The notes below the pieces were generated by a model. The model was given only the letters and a program-made list of their open reading frames with translations. It ran no database searches and was not told the origin of the DNA. Shown in pieces: positions 11,665 to 23,247 of a stretch of 64,000 bases of DNA; position 1 is the stretch's first letter; each line of letters starts with the position of its first letter. Both the position numbers and the translations under genes were made by a program. The DNA comes from Ciborinia camelliae (taxonomy: Eukaryota; Ascomycota; Leotiomycetes; Helotiales; Sclerotiniaceae). The DNA lies in assembly GCA_025890175.1 (NCBI GenBank), contig JANPYM010000007.1, positions 62,001 to 126,000 on the forward strand. Reading direction: 5' to 3'.

Positions 11665-11869
11665 AGATAGCAAGCAGGATTTCACAACTCGACAAGAATA
11701 TCTCAAGTCTCAATATATTTTGTACCGTATGTCATTATCATGATAATCATAATCATAATCATTTACAATCGGGGATTTCGTTTGACGGTCTGATGGATAT
11801 TTCGTTAAAATGTAACGCTTTGCTATGCTCTAATGCTTTTAAACCGCGTTGCAAATCACACCCAAATGT

Positions 11870-14122
11870 TCAACCCTCCAAAAGTTTACTAGGAGCCTCA
11901 TCCCCTATGAGTTTTTTCAATGCCTCCACCGTGATTTCTAAAACCTCCTGACTTCTCGACTTCTTCAAACATTCCTTGAGAGCCTCCAATCCGCCATTCT
12001 CCTTGACCTTTTCGACTCCCCACTCCCCTACTTTATTGGGCGCTGTCAATACATTGAGTATGCAAACTGCACCTCGGTGTCTCATTCCCTCTTCGTCCTC
12101 CTTACACATACCCAATAAAAGTGCCACTCCTCTGTCTCTCTCGAGAATAGCGTTTACTGCGGTATCCCATTCCGTAAGACTTGCTAATGCTCCCCCTGCT
12201 GCTCTTCGTGTGGGGAAATCTTCGGCGTCGGCTAGGGCTAATAAGATATGCGTACGATGCGAGGCTTGTTTGCTACCATCTGCGAATTTGGCCACTCCTT
12301 CGGGAGATTGCATAAGGTTGCAAATAAGCTCCACTGTGGCACGAGTCACCATCTTGTTATTAGAGAGAAGTAATTCCTCAATCTGAGACCAAGCTAGTCG
12401 AATGATTGGGTTACGAGCTGAGTCGTCGGTAGAAGCGAGGTTCGTTAAGGCGAGAAGAGATTCGAAGACGGGTAGGAGATCGCGGTGTTCAACTGTTGGG
12501 TCATCCTCCAGGAGCAGAAGAAGAGGTTTAATGGCTGAGACAAGTGACAGAGGGTTGGTACCACCAAATACATGCTGTGGGTTGGTAGATATGAGGATAC
12601 GGGCGAGAGCATGAGCTGTGGTTCTTCGAGCTGGTATATTATCCGAGGGGAAGACAGTATACGCATGTAATAAAAGTTTGATGGCACCTTGCTGAGCCAT
12701 TTGCCCCCGGATTTTGGTTGTTTTGGAAAGCGAGAAGATGATGGATGTGACAAGAGTAAGAGAAGCTATTGATCCATGTTGACTCTGAGTGACGAGAACA
12801 GGTATTACACCAGCGTCGAATACAGTTTGACACCTCTTCGCAACGTGATCATCGTCATTGAGAGGGTCTGGTTTAAGGGCGGATTTCGAGGCATTAGCAT
12901 AAGCTTTCAGTTGACCCAACCTCTTTTGTTCTTCTGATAAGGGAGGCTGATAAGTGGTAAGATTAACGAGAATGGTGAGTGCTCCATAAGTTGCTGGTGA
13001 TTTGGGTGGAGCATCATTCAAAGCTTTGACAAGATTGACCAAAAACTGTTTATCCGAAGCCAAACTCTCCTTGACTTTAGGCTGTAGCGAAGCATAAGCA
13101 AGGCCTTCGATCGAACTTTGCTTAGATGTATCTGTAGAAAGCATTTTCTTAAACATGTCTGAAAGATCCTCAATGGTTGTACTGGCAGGCTGATTTCGTC
13201 CCCCAGATTCAGCGGCTGGTGTTGAAGGGATAGCCTTCACTTCTGAGGTCAGTCAGAATAATCAACTAAAGAGGAAATCGATTGACTCGATGAAATGGAT
13301 GGAAACAAGCGGGTATAATCATGAGATTCATACCTGAATTTTGGCCAGGACGACAGCTGCAAGGTTTCGGACTTGCTCAGAATGTATTCGCTGTTGTATG
13401 GAGCCATCTTCCGCATTGCTGTCTACAGGTGACGAAGGGACTTCCGAGATTTTAGGTGGAGCATTGTTGACAATCTCCTCAAGCCATTTGGTACAATGCT
13501 TCTGAATGGCTTCGCGACAAGGAGTGTTCATACAAGCAGCACTAAGCAACTCTAGAGCAGCCTGTTCAACCTTTCGACTCTTCCATTTCCTCTTCATCAA
13601 TGCGCCAAGGCTAGGAATGAAACCTTCGCTAAGGAAGAATGAAGCAATGACATCTGGAACGATGGGAAATATGGATGCTGCAACAGAGAACGCAAGAATC
13701 AGATCATCATATGTGCCTTTCGCGACACGATCGTAGAAAAAATGGGAAAGTAAATCAATGCCCTGTTGTTCCGATGCTTTGAGATATGCAGAAGTCGTTA
13801 ATGTCGCGTGACCTCGAACTGATGGGGATTGTCTCATATCAAGGTAACCCAAGATGGTTTCCAGAATATCTTGATCAATCAACTGAAAAAGAGGTTTGTG
13901 TGGTTCCTTTGATCTTGTTTCCTCGGAAGAATCATCAGTGAGTAGTTTGGTGAGAGTATTCAACTCCTTGCAGGTATCTTCATCCTCTCGTCCACCTTCG
14001 GTTAAACGGGCAAGCAATAGAAGTGTTTGATCCTCCAAGGAGTCATTTGTGGCGGTTGTAGTATGAGGAACACTTGGATCAGTGCCTCGTCTTTCAATGG
14101 GATTATCAAATGAGTCTGTCAT
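11870..14122 (-). CDS. cro1: UNC-45/Cro1/She4 family myosin chaperone, 2 exons
   Basis: Minus-strand exons 14122-13334 and 13234-11870 give 717 residues. The protein is an all-helical armadillo-like repeat protein: helical repeats from about residue 70, and the UNC-45/Cro1/She4 central region around residues 80-260 (VRGHATLTTSAYL, FSVAASIFPIVPDV), followed by ARM repeats such as GALTILVNLT, AGVIPVLV and RRAAGGALASLTEWD. It lacks the N-terminal TPR seen in animal UNC-45, as fungal members do. The family folds and binds myosin motor domains; Podospora CRO1 and yeast She4 act in actin organisation, endocytosis and hyphal nuclear distribution. The intron acceptor is uncertain: a CAG at 13245-13243 would give a stop, whereas AAG at 13237-13235, 18 bases after a CTGAC branch-like site, keeps frame. 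It is divergent from TFB4 with 462 bases between starts. Confidence 0.88.
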
Positions 14123-14584
14123 GATGATGATGATGTTGAAGGATTACATGAAATTGACTTTTTAAATTCGAAAATGGAATGGAGTGATCGAGCGGGAGAA
14201 GAGGGGGAAGTCAAAGTTTATAAACCAATTGCCCCATCTTGTGAAACCACCAAACCCCACATTCTGGGTGAATTAAAAAGTATACATCACATGACCAGGC
14301 GGCAAGCAAGGGCAGCGAGTGACCCGCATTCTTATTACACTCCCTGCATGGAGATCTTCCAGCCTTGTTCTGATACCGGTATCATTGATATCATCAATTC
14401 TCTCAGCCTTTTTGGAACGTTCACAAATATTATATTACCCATTCTAAGAAGCAAGGAAAGGAAAGGAATACCGTATTAAATTCTCAATCGTTACAAACTG
14501 CGAACTCTTATTGAAAGCTCAAAAGAAGAAGAGGCCCTTTGAACTTCAAGTCTATGAGGTTGTCATGTCTGTAAGACTTTCATC
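14123..14584. promoter_or_regulatory. Divergent promoter region between CRO1 and TFB4
   Basis: 462 bases between the two start codons. It must serve both genes, but I see no clear TATA box or known factor site; it contains a 101-codon open frame that has no recognisable domain and is left unannotated. Confidence 0.4.
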
Positions 14585-15871
14585 ATGGATGGTATAGATG
14601 CGACGGATCATTTCACGGTTGGTGTTGAAGGTATGACCAAATATAACCTAGATCAATTCCATGTCTTTTTAACATAGCTAAAGGTCCATCTCCTTCTTGC
14701 CTCGTCATTATCCTCGATACCAATCCTCACGCCTGGGCACTCCTCTCCTCCACCCTCCCTCTGTCTAAAGCCATAGCCAACCTCCTCGTCTTCATAAACG
14801 CGCATCTCGCTGTCAACAATGCCAATCAAGTAGCCATAATAGCAAGCCACTGCCATCGAGCAGTATGGCTCTACCCATCCCCTCCGTCGGTCTCTGAGGA
14901 CACTGAAATGGGTGGTTCAACTACTCAAGGCCCTCCCGACGATGCAAACAAATACAGACAATTCGCCCTCATCGAAAACAGCCTCCTCAATTCCCTACGC
15001 AACCTAATATCCAGCACGACGGAACAAGAAGTCTCGACCACAACCACCACGCAAATGGCCGGTGCCCTAACCCTCGCCCTCTCCTACATAAACAAGCAAT
15101 CCATAGCCTACAACGACACCTCAGCCAGCGATTCCAAACCCACCGCCTCAGACGCAGCGACCTCGGATCCCGCCGCCGGCCTCCAATCACGAATTCTCGT
15201 GCTCTCTGTGTCCGGTGATCTCGCACATCAATACATCCCCATAATGAACACGACATTTGCCGCCCAACGGATGCGGATCCCTATCGACATATTAAAGCTC
15301 GCCGGGGACACTGTGTTCCTACAGCAAGCGAGCGATACCACCAGAGGCATCTACATGCACTTGAAGAATCCGCAAGGATTATTACAATATCTAATGATGG
15401 CATTTTTACCCGATCAAATGAGTAGAAAGGATTTAATAGCGCCGACGCAGGAAGTGGTGGATTTTCGAGCGGCGTGCTTTTGTCATAGAAAGGTGGTGGA
15501 TATAGGCTTTGTGTGTAGTATATGCTTGAGTAGTATGTGCTTCCTAACACTTGTTTTGTGCTTCCATATCTCGCTCTTCTCTTCCTTCTCATCCGTTCCA
15601 TACATACATAAATCCATCTCCTCTCCTCCCCTCCCCGTTTCACCTGTACCATCCATCCATCCATCCAACCAATCCACTAACGCCCTTTCCTTCCCTAGTA
15701 TTCTGCTCGCCCCCCGAAGGCGCCATCTGCCTAACCTGTTCTACACATCTGTCACTCGGAGACTATGGTTCCAAGCCCGCCGTCGTCCCACGAAAGAAGA
15801 AGAAGAAGCGGAAGCTAAATGGAGGAGTCGATACTGGTAGTTCTAGAGGAACACCTGCACCCGGAGAATAA
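14585..15871 (+). CDS. tfb4: TFIIH core subunit Tfb4 (p34 homologue), 3 exons
   Basis: Exons 14585-14630, 14678-15532 and 15699-15871 join to 357 residues (355 if exon 2 starts at 14684; both acceptors keep frame). After MDGIDATDHF the chain has the von Willebrand A-like core: LVIILDTNPHAW, LSKAIANLLVFINAHLA and NNANQVA, then SRILVLSVSGD, and the C-terminal zinc ribbon CFCH...C..C...C..C, which is only complete after intron 2 is removed (VCSICLSIFCSPPEGAICLTC). The tail is a KKKKKRK basic stretch. Tfb4 binds Tfb1, Tfb2 and Ssl1 in the TFIIH core, needed for promoter opening and nucleotide excision repair in the nucleus. Intron 2 (166 nt) carries a CATC microsatellite. It is convergent with the taspase gene. 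Confidence 0.93.
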
Positions 15872-16443
15872 ATGGATGAATAAATAGAACCGGTAGGGAT
15901 ACATTATATACTCAAAAAGTTATTTTCGGAGTTGGAAATACAGGATAATGGGAAAATGAATTGGGCATTTTACAAAACCACGATACATCACATGGGCAGG
16001 AGCTAAAACGGATCATATTGATCCACACATATAAGACAATTACCAGAATAACACTGTTCTGTTGCAATCAAGAGTAACTTTAGGTTATATTAGGTTATCG
16101 GATGAAGCTTGCCTAACGGCATAGCAGTAGAGCATAAGTTATAATATCATCTCTATCCATCTCTCCCTCTCCCATACCTACCATCTAATTTCCAAGCGGA
16201 AAGTGTTCGGTTAAGGGTATTCGTCCTAGAAATATTATCTTTCATTCGTTCGTTCTTCAACACCACGCCGTTCATAATCATAAATTCATAAGCTCCCTCT
16301 GTCAATAAAGCAATGATGCATTTCTCCGTAACAACGCAAGCAAAATTATCGATATAATCAACCAAAGTAACCACTCAAAACCACTCGAGTCTTGAATATC
16401 AAAGAAGGAGACTGGTCATTCGTTTTAGGCGTGAGGCTGGAAG
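15872..16443. other. Convergent 3' spacer between TFB4 and the threonine aspartase gene
   Basis: Both genes end into this 570-base stretch. It contains AT-rich 3'-end-like signals (for example AATAAATAGA near 15880) and no supported gene. Confidence 0.5.
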
Positions 16444-18562
16444 TCAATCTTTATCAATTCGCACCTTTCGGCCTCCTCGGACAACGTTGCCATGATCTCC
16501 AAGACGAGACATGACGCACTTAGCATCCTTCTCATTTGAAGCATACGATGCCAACGCAAATGAATCGGTGTTGTGGGCGAAGTGAAGGAAGTATCCATAC
16601 TGTGTCTTCTTGACAGCCATGACACCGATTGCACCGGCAGAGTTACTACCACAGACACCAGGGTGGCCCATAAAATCTGCTTGGACAAATGACTCCATAG
16701 CTTCGTCTTCATTAGCCTCCATGTCTTGGCCGCCACGGGCTCGTCTTGTGTTGTGGTATAGTCTATCGGCACATTTCTGTGAAGCCATGGTAGTTGCCAT
16801 GTGCTCTCCTGTGCCACTAGTAACCGCAGCAACTGATACTTGATCTTCATCTCTCTCGTCGCAAGGAACTACGGCCGTACCAATACCTACGAGAGCAGCA
16901 GGTCCAACACGGCCACGATGTTTCATCCCAATCCCACCAGAAGACGATGCTGCGGCAATACGACCATACATATCAATGGCAATTGCGCCAACGGTATCAG
17001 TTATCAAATCCACATCTGCCTTCTTGGGGGTAGGTGCTTTAGCAGGTTCCGTAGAAAGTTCTGGAGTAGACTCATGACGACCTTCAATTGTTCCTTCTTG
17101 GGCGAGATCTAGTGGTGCAGCATGCATCTCGACCTTTTCGTGATATTTTGGCGACAGATGTCCGTCTGTGCTAGATGGTTTCTCAATAGTAGATTCTCCA
17201 GTAGTCAAAGATACATTTGGTTCACTGAACATGCCGCTGGTACCAACATTTGGGGAGAGAAGAGAATGAACACGTCCTGGGCTGCCATCGCTAAGTGCCG
17301 CGAGTCTTACACGTTTTGCGGGTGTGGTGCCAACTGGAGAGCGGGAAGCTCCACGGCCTGGGGTATTCATTTGAAAGTAGCCTCGGCCAGGAGGAGTACC
17401 TGGACGTGGCGAATATGGACTGCAATCTTGAGCACATGCTCGGCCTGGAGATGATGCCGAAGGAGAGTCAGGCTGTCCTTCATTCCATGTGCCAGTCATG
17501 AGTGCGTTCGTATGATCCCGACGTTGTTTTGCTCTCACACGTTCTTCATATTCTCGCGCGGCAACTTCGTCATCAGCAACCTGGCTGCTATTTGTACTTG
17601 ATGGTGTCATGCGGCCGCCCTCAGCGCGACGCAAATCTTCGCGCCAACGAAGATATCTTTCACGAGCATTCTTAGAGCACATCATATCATGTGGCACTAC
17701 TGGTATACCATGTTCCCACGCGAAGTCCGTTGCTCCTTGGCCGACGAGAAGGTTGGGCGGGACCCTTCTTAAAGATAATGGTCGACTCGAAGCTTCCAAA
17801 ATCAATCGGGCCAGACTGACAGGATTCTTGATTTCTAAAAGTAAAGTATTAGGCAATGCATATCCGCGCGGACAGGATTCTATCGACTTACGGGCAGTTG
17901 CGCCACAGGCACCACTTCTACCCAAATGATCTACCACTGTTGCGTCACATTCAACGATACCTTCAATTGATAAGTTACTGCCATATCCGGCGTTAGTAAT
18001 CTCCTTATCTTCAAGAACTTTGATCGCAGCTTCGACTGCGTCAACAGCTGAACCGCCAGCCTTGAGGATTCGCATAGCTGCGCGAGCAGCACTAAATAAA
18101 GGTCAGCCAAGGTTTGATACCTCTCTAACAACTTTCAAGGCATCGATTTTTAATTCAGTCTACATACTCATTACAGGCTCCCAAGTGAATATGCTCATTT
18201 GTAGTGCTGTGATAACCTGCACCAGCGTGTACGAATATCGCAGATACACCCGGCTGAGATTGTACTGCGCGTGGTTTTCTGGTATCTGCAGAGCCATCCA
18301 TAGCAGGCATCCTGTTGGTCTGCATACTTTGGTAAAAAGGTGTCTTGAATATTGATGGTTGGAATCCTGACCATGGATCTTGACGGTCTAAGAATGGAGA
18401 AGGGATAATTTCGATATTATATTTCTGAAACCTGCGAAGTGGATTGAAGGGATTAAGAAGTTTGTGGTGGAATTGACGAAGACGCTCTCGCGCGTTGTCA
18501 ATTTTCCTTGCGACCTGAGATTGTGGACGTTGAGAAGAGGATTGTTGCGTGAGTTCAGACAT
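16444..18562 (-). CDS. Threonine aspartase (taspase 1-like, asparaginase 2 family Ntn hydrolase), 3 exons
   Basis: Exons 18562-18168, 18091-17892 and 17834-16444 give 661 residues. After a 95-residue Gln/Arg-rich leader come IFVHAGAGYHS, the helix AARAAMRILKAGGSAVDAVEAAI and NAGYGSNL, then GACGAT joined to QIKNPVSLARL across a 57-nt in-frame intron (GTAAGT...TTTAG). The autocleavage site is D-TVGAIAID, with the catalytic N-terminal Thr at residue 479; GGIGMKHRGRVGPAA and TSGTGEHM form the substrate pocket. Family members self-cleave into alpha and beta subunits; taspase 1 then cuts after Asp in nuclear proteins, while related enzymes hydrolyse asparagine or isoaspartyl bonds. A linker of about 200 residues rich in Pro, Gly and Arg (TPGRG, SPGR repeats) separates the alpha core from Thr479 and is longer than in animal enzymes. 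The fungal substrate is unknown. Confidence 0.88.
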
Positions 18563-19816
18563 GAAGTCACGCAGGTGAGGAGTAAAGGTGAAGCGTTTGT
18601 TTTCGAGTGAATTTTTGAATTCCTTGATACTCGAGATGGGTATCAGAAAGGATGATGGCGTGATGAGGGGATTTCGAATATAAGATAATTGAGAGATGAG
18701 TGAGTGACAATTTGGATCTATAACCTCGCAATGTTTGGAACTCGGCGGACTCGAAGGAAGGAAAGGATATTTGAGAAAGGACCGCCAATGATATATCGTA
18801 TCTTATGATTCTTTTGTATGAAAGACGTTGCAATCTAAGTAAACACAGTCTATTGGAGCTATATTCAAATCAGCCATTAGGTGCCGTAGACGTGCCGTAG
18901 ACGTAAGTCATTCTGATCATACCGTGAAGATATCTCGAATTCCAATGAGAATTCCTCACTATACAAGGACAGAGAGCTTTTTTATCATAGGGGACTTCGG
19001 TTAATCCGAGAATCGATCCTCTACAGACGATGGAATCTGGAATCAAAAAGAAATCAAAGGATACAAAAAGACGGCCGAGACTTCTGAGGCCCGCACTATT
19101 ATGTAGGTAAGGTGATCTTTATGATATATATTCAGAAAAACGAGTGTCGGTGAGTGAGTATGCGGCAGTAGAAGGAAAAGAAATGATGGCGGTGGTGATG
19201 TTTTCGAATTGAGGAAAAAAAGATTCTAGGATGTAGAGAGGGAAATGCCTTTTTGTTGATGTATGTCAACGTACACCTTCACTACCCGACATACATAATT
19301 TGACTAAACGGGCAGTGAGTGAGTGAGGAGTGAGGTTGGAGATGAAAAGGGAAAGAGCGTTCATTTAAAAGGACAATGAAAATAATCTCATTGATCTCAT
19401 GGATTGGATGTAAGAGATCATCAATTCACCAGTCACTTTTTAATCCCGTCTCTTCTTACTCTCCAGAGAAATTAATTCATATTTCTTTCCCTATCATTTA
19501 CCCCTCGGACTTCTTCAATCAACTTCTCATAGGGAGGAGCAACAGGTGAATTTAACAATCCAACCCAACCTTGGAAGTCGGAAATATCAAAATTTATATG
19601 AGGTTCACGTGATCTTAAATTTGACTGGCTGTCGCTGCCGCTGGTGGGGTTCGTTTAGGTCCGCACCGCCTTATGGGTCGTCATCTGGAAGCTTAGATTC
19701 CAACGCCAACGGTCAATCATAGCTGTTATTCCCAGCACAAGTTGTTTACAATTTCTGAAGCTGTCGCATAACTTCCTCAAAAGGTCTGGGACTGTGTTGC
19801 GCAGCTTTAATTCAAT
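18563..19816. promoter_or_regulatory. Divergent spacer between the threonine aspartase gene and ARP3
   Basis: About 1.25 kb without a supported gene, shared as upstream region by both genes. A short duplication GTGCCGTAGACGT occurs twice at about 18880-18905, and a GTGAGTGAG simple repeat near 19150 and 19315. Nothing else recognised. Confidence 0.45.
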
Positions 19817-21495
19817 ATGGCTTCTCATACTCCGGCCGTTGTCATGGACAAGTACGTTCGAGATTCCCCACAAGGCATTCTATATCCCCGTGTCCCGAGT
19901 TAGGGGATGTTATCTATTTGTACAAATTGCTGATACTTCTACAATAGCGGTACCGGTTACTCCAAGCTTGGTTTGTTCTCTTCCGCCGAGAAGATGGGCA
20001 CACGACTGATAATGCCTCAATTATAGGTTTCGCCGGCAATGATTCTCCCTCCTTCGTCTTCCCTACCGCCATTGCGACGAAAGGTGCCGCAGCAGCTGGC
20101 GCGGGTTCGGGATCTGGGCGGCCTGCGGTTGCCAATAAGCCATCGTATCTTACAGGTGGTGCTGGACCAGGAGGACATCTTTCAATGAAACGTGGAACGG
20201 AAGATCTGGACTTCTTTATCGGAGACGAGGCATTAGCAGCCGCAAGTGGACCAGGTGCGCATAAGCTATAGAACATATGGAATTGGTATTGATGATGGCA
20301 GGTTATGGCATACACTATCCAATTCGTCATGGACAAATTGAAAACTGGGTAAGCAGGTCAAAGGCCACGCTTAAGATGAAATAGCTAACATCTGTAGGAT
20401 CATATGGAAAGATTCTGGTCCAACTCGATATTCAAGTATCTCCGTGTCGAACCAGAAGATCATTACTTTCTGTTAACAGAACCCGTATGTGACCAATTCT
20501 CAAGCCTACATAAGACTTCCACTTACTCATGTTTTCCAGCCACTCAATCCACCCGAGAACCGTGAAAATACCGCCGAGATCATGTTCGAGTCCTTCAATT
20601 GTGCAGGTTTATACATTGCCGTTCAAGCTGTGCTTGCATTGGCTGCGTCGTGGACTTCGTCGAAAGTTTCTGATCGATCACTGACGGGAACTGTAATTGA
20701 TTCTGGAGACGGTGTGACACACGTCATTCCTGTTGCAGAAGGATACGTTATTGGTTCATCAATCAAATCCATCCCTATCGCCGGTCGAGACATTACATAC
20801 TTCGTTCAATCGTTGCTCCGAGACAGAGGTGAACCAGACTCCTCATTAAAGACTGCGGGCGAGATTAAGGAGAACTATTGCTATGTCTGCCCAGATATTG
20901 TTAAGGAATTTGCTCGTTTTGATCGCGATCCTGCAAGATTCGAAAAGCATTCGGTCACCCAACCTGGTGGACGTAAGGTCACCGTTGACGTCGGTTACGA
21001 AAGATTCCTTGCCCCAGAAATCTTCTTCAACCCAGAAATCTACTCTTCCGATTTCTTGACTCCACTTCCAACAGTGGTCGATGGCGTTATCCAATCTTCT
21101 CCTATTGATGTACGTCGTGGACTTTACAAGAACATTGTGTTATCCGGAGGAAGCACATTATATAAGGACTTTGGCCGCAGATTACAACGTGATATTAAGC
21201 ACCTAGTGGATGACAGAATTAGAGCTAGTGAAGCTCGAAGCGGTGGTGCAAGAAGTGGAGGTTTGGAGGTTCAAGTCATTTCTCATAAGAGACAAAGACA
21301 TGGTCCATGGTTCGGTGGTAGTCTTTTGGGTCAAACCCCAGAATTCAGATCTTATTGCCACACCAAAGCAGGTAAGTTATCCAGTTATCTCCCCATCTGC
21401 AGGGTATAATATACTGACATCAAGCAGAATATGACGAGATAGGCCCAAGTATTGTTCGAAGATTCGCTTTACTGGGAGGACCAGGGGGATCGTAA
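19817..21495 (+). CDS. arp3: Actin-related protein 3, Arp2/3 complex subunit, 7 exons
   Basis: Exons 19817-19851, 19948-19970, 20027-20254, 20302-20348, 20398-20484, 20540-21371 and 21428-21495 join in frame to 439 residues, the usual Arp3 length. The actin phosphate loop reads [17 protein letters not shown], split over three small exons including a 23-nt microexon. Arp3-specific marks are the long insertion between residues 40 and 90 ([12 protein letters not shown] to SYLTGG), [18 protein letters not shown], and the second nucleotide loop [14 protein letters not shown], followed by [15 protein letters not shown] and the tail [13 protein letters not shown]. Arp3 pairs with Arp2 to nucleate branched actin at endocytic patches and hyphal tips. 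Boundaries all follow GT...AG. Confidence 0.95.
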
Positions 21496-22117
21496 GGGGC
21501 TAGACAGGTGATTGGAAGAATTAGAGCATTTGAAGGAATGAAAAACTATACATGTATTGAAGAGCAAGCAGGAGTTTCGGAGAAGGATTGAAGTGACGAT
21601 TGCCAAATGATTCGTCCCAAACTACGTAGAACAAGATGCTGGGGATGATAAAAATTGATTAAATTGCTGCACTTCCACTGATCTTGGATTCTTTCTCTTG
21701 CTGGTCTCGGTAGTTCGTATCTGACCGACTCCCTATGTCCCTGAGCCAAACATGCATCAATTTCAAGGGAGGACATTTCTATTAGCATTCATTTCCATGA
21801 TCAGTGTGCCTACTGTTATTTGATACTAAACGACATGAAGCTCTAAGACCTGATAACTGCGGAAGCTATCTCCTGAAACCCCAGCCAGAAAATATCAAAC
21901 ACGTGACCATGACAATTGCGGGGTTGCAATCGTCCAAACCTCACGACGCGACAAGTCAAGTGAAGTACTGGTATCACAGAATTTTAACAAATCGTGCCTC
22001 CTCCGCCAAAGTTTATATCGCACATCCTCCAAGCATCTCATCGCAGAACTTGATCTCCTGGTATCCAGATATTTCATATTAGAAACCCTCGAAATCGAAA
22101 TAAGAGCAAACGCAAGC
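21496..22117. promoter_or_regulatory. Spacer between ARP3 and DAD3
   Basis: About 620 bases: the ARP3 3' flank and DAD3 upstream region. No gene supported. A single ACGCGA near 21950 differs by one base from an MCB box and is not claimed. Confidence 0.4.
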
Positions 22118-22567
22118 ATGGAAACCGATCCATCCAATATTCCCCTCCCTACGAATGAGGATCTCTCGCCTACAGAACAGGATTTGTTGGATGAATATGA
22201 ACGGTTGGCGGAGAATATGAAGACGGTTTGTGGTTTCTTTCTTGTGCTTTTTCTTTTGTATCATATACCTTTCACTCCCCTAACCTTTTCATTCCTTTTA
22301 TTTATTATTCGACCCCTCCCATTACTCATACACCGGGTCCCGTACTAACAATCACGCCTCGTGAATTAGCTCGCACATACGCTGGAAACCATGTCCAACA
22401 ATCCTACGGCGTTTATCCTCGATAATCTGCGTCAGCTCGAGAGGAAAACTAGTTTGGTTTTTACGTTGTTGAAGGCTAGTGTTTATAGTATTGTGTTGCA
22501 GCAGCAGATTTCGGAGGAGCCTAGGGAGGGGGAGGGAGACGGGAGTGAGGATGGGAGGTATGAGTAA
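22118..22567 (+). CDS. dad3: DASH/Dam1 complex subunit Dad3, 2 exons
   Basis: Exons 22118-22225 and 22370-22567 (intron 144 nt, GTTTGT...TTAG) give 101 residues. The core LSPTEQDLLDEYERLAENMKTLA, then MSNNPTAFILDNLRQLERKTSLVFTLLKASVYSIVLQQQI, matches Dad3 along its full length; the family is usually 75-95 residues. The helices form a coiled coil within the ten-protein DASH ring that links kinetochores to spindle microtubules. An acidic Gly/Glu-rich tail after QQQI (EEPREGEGDGSEDGRYE) extends beyond the yeast proteins. The gene is too small and too split to show as one long frame, so automatic callers may miss it. Confidence 0.92.
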
Positions 22568-23247
22568 GAGGGGTGAGATGGGAGGGGATGAGGGGTGGGC
22601 AAGAAGAATGGAGGAAGGGAATTAGTGATGCGCGGAAGATATTCGAATGGGGAGAGTTGGTTTCTTTGAAGGTGTGGATCTTCGGCTTTGGTGGAGGACT
22701 CATCATCAATTGAAGTTTTGGGAAGATTATAACGTGAAGATTTGGTTGGCACTCGATACACCGGAAAGGGGGTATGTTGTCGAGAGATATAGTCAACGTG
22801 GAGAAGTGAAATGGGGTGGAATATTGAGAAGGGGGAGGGGAAAAGGGAGGATGCTCTGGATAGTCAACTCTTCGTACTGTGAGCAAGGGAATGCATCATC
22901 ACGATATGTCACGAATTCAAGCTATTAGATATTGAATCGGAAGGGGAGGAATGGCTTCATCTGTTATTTAGGAGTTTAGGACTAAGATACCCACACATGA
23001 TGACATGTGTAATGCAACTTGCATACCAAGATCTTTTTCATCTAAGCTTTTCTCCAATGCAATATCATGAATATATATATGCCATGCTTGCTTTTCCGCA
23101 TAATTTTGTCCTCCTTCCCAGCATTACGCCAGTCCATGCATGCATATGCACATTCATTTTCCACATCCATCTAGTAGTACTCATACAATATGCAACATAC
23201 ATATACATATTCCTCCCCTTTCTTCTCACTCTTCGATGATTCATTCC
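22568..23247. other. Convergent spacer between DAD3 and the mitochondrial uS5 gene
   Basis: About 680 bases between two 3' ends. The open frames here (for example 22647-22928) have no recognisable domain. No RNA gene seen. Confidence 0.45.

Noticed and set aside
21940..21960. MCB-like ACGCGA upstream of DAD3
   Set aside because: One base off consensus and single; not enough to claim cell-cycle control.
22647..22928. 93-codon open frame between DAD3 and uS5m
   Set aside because: No recognisable domain, Arg/Gly-rich translation of GGGAG-rich sequence, overlapping frames on the other strand.
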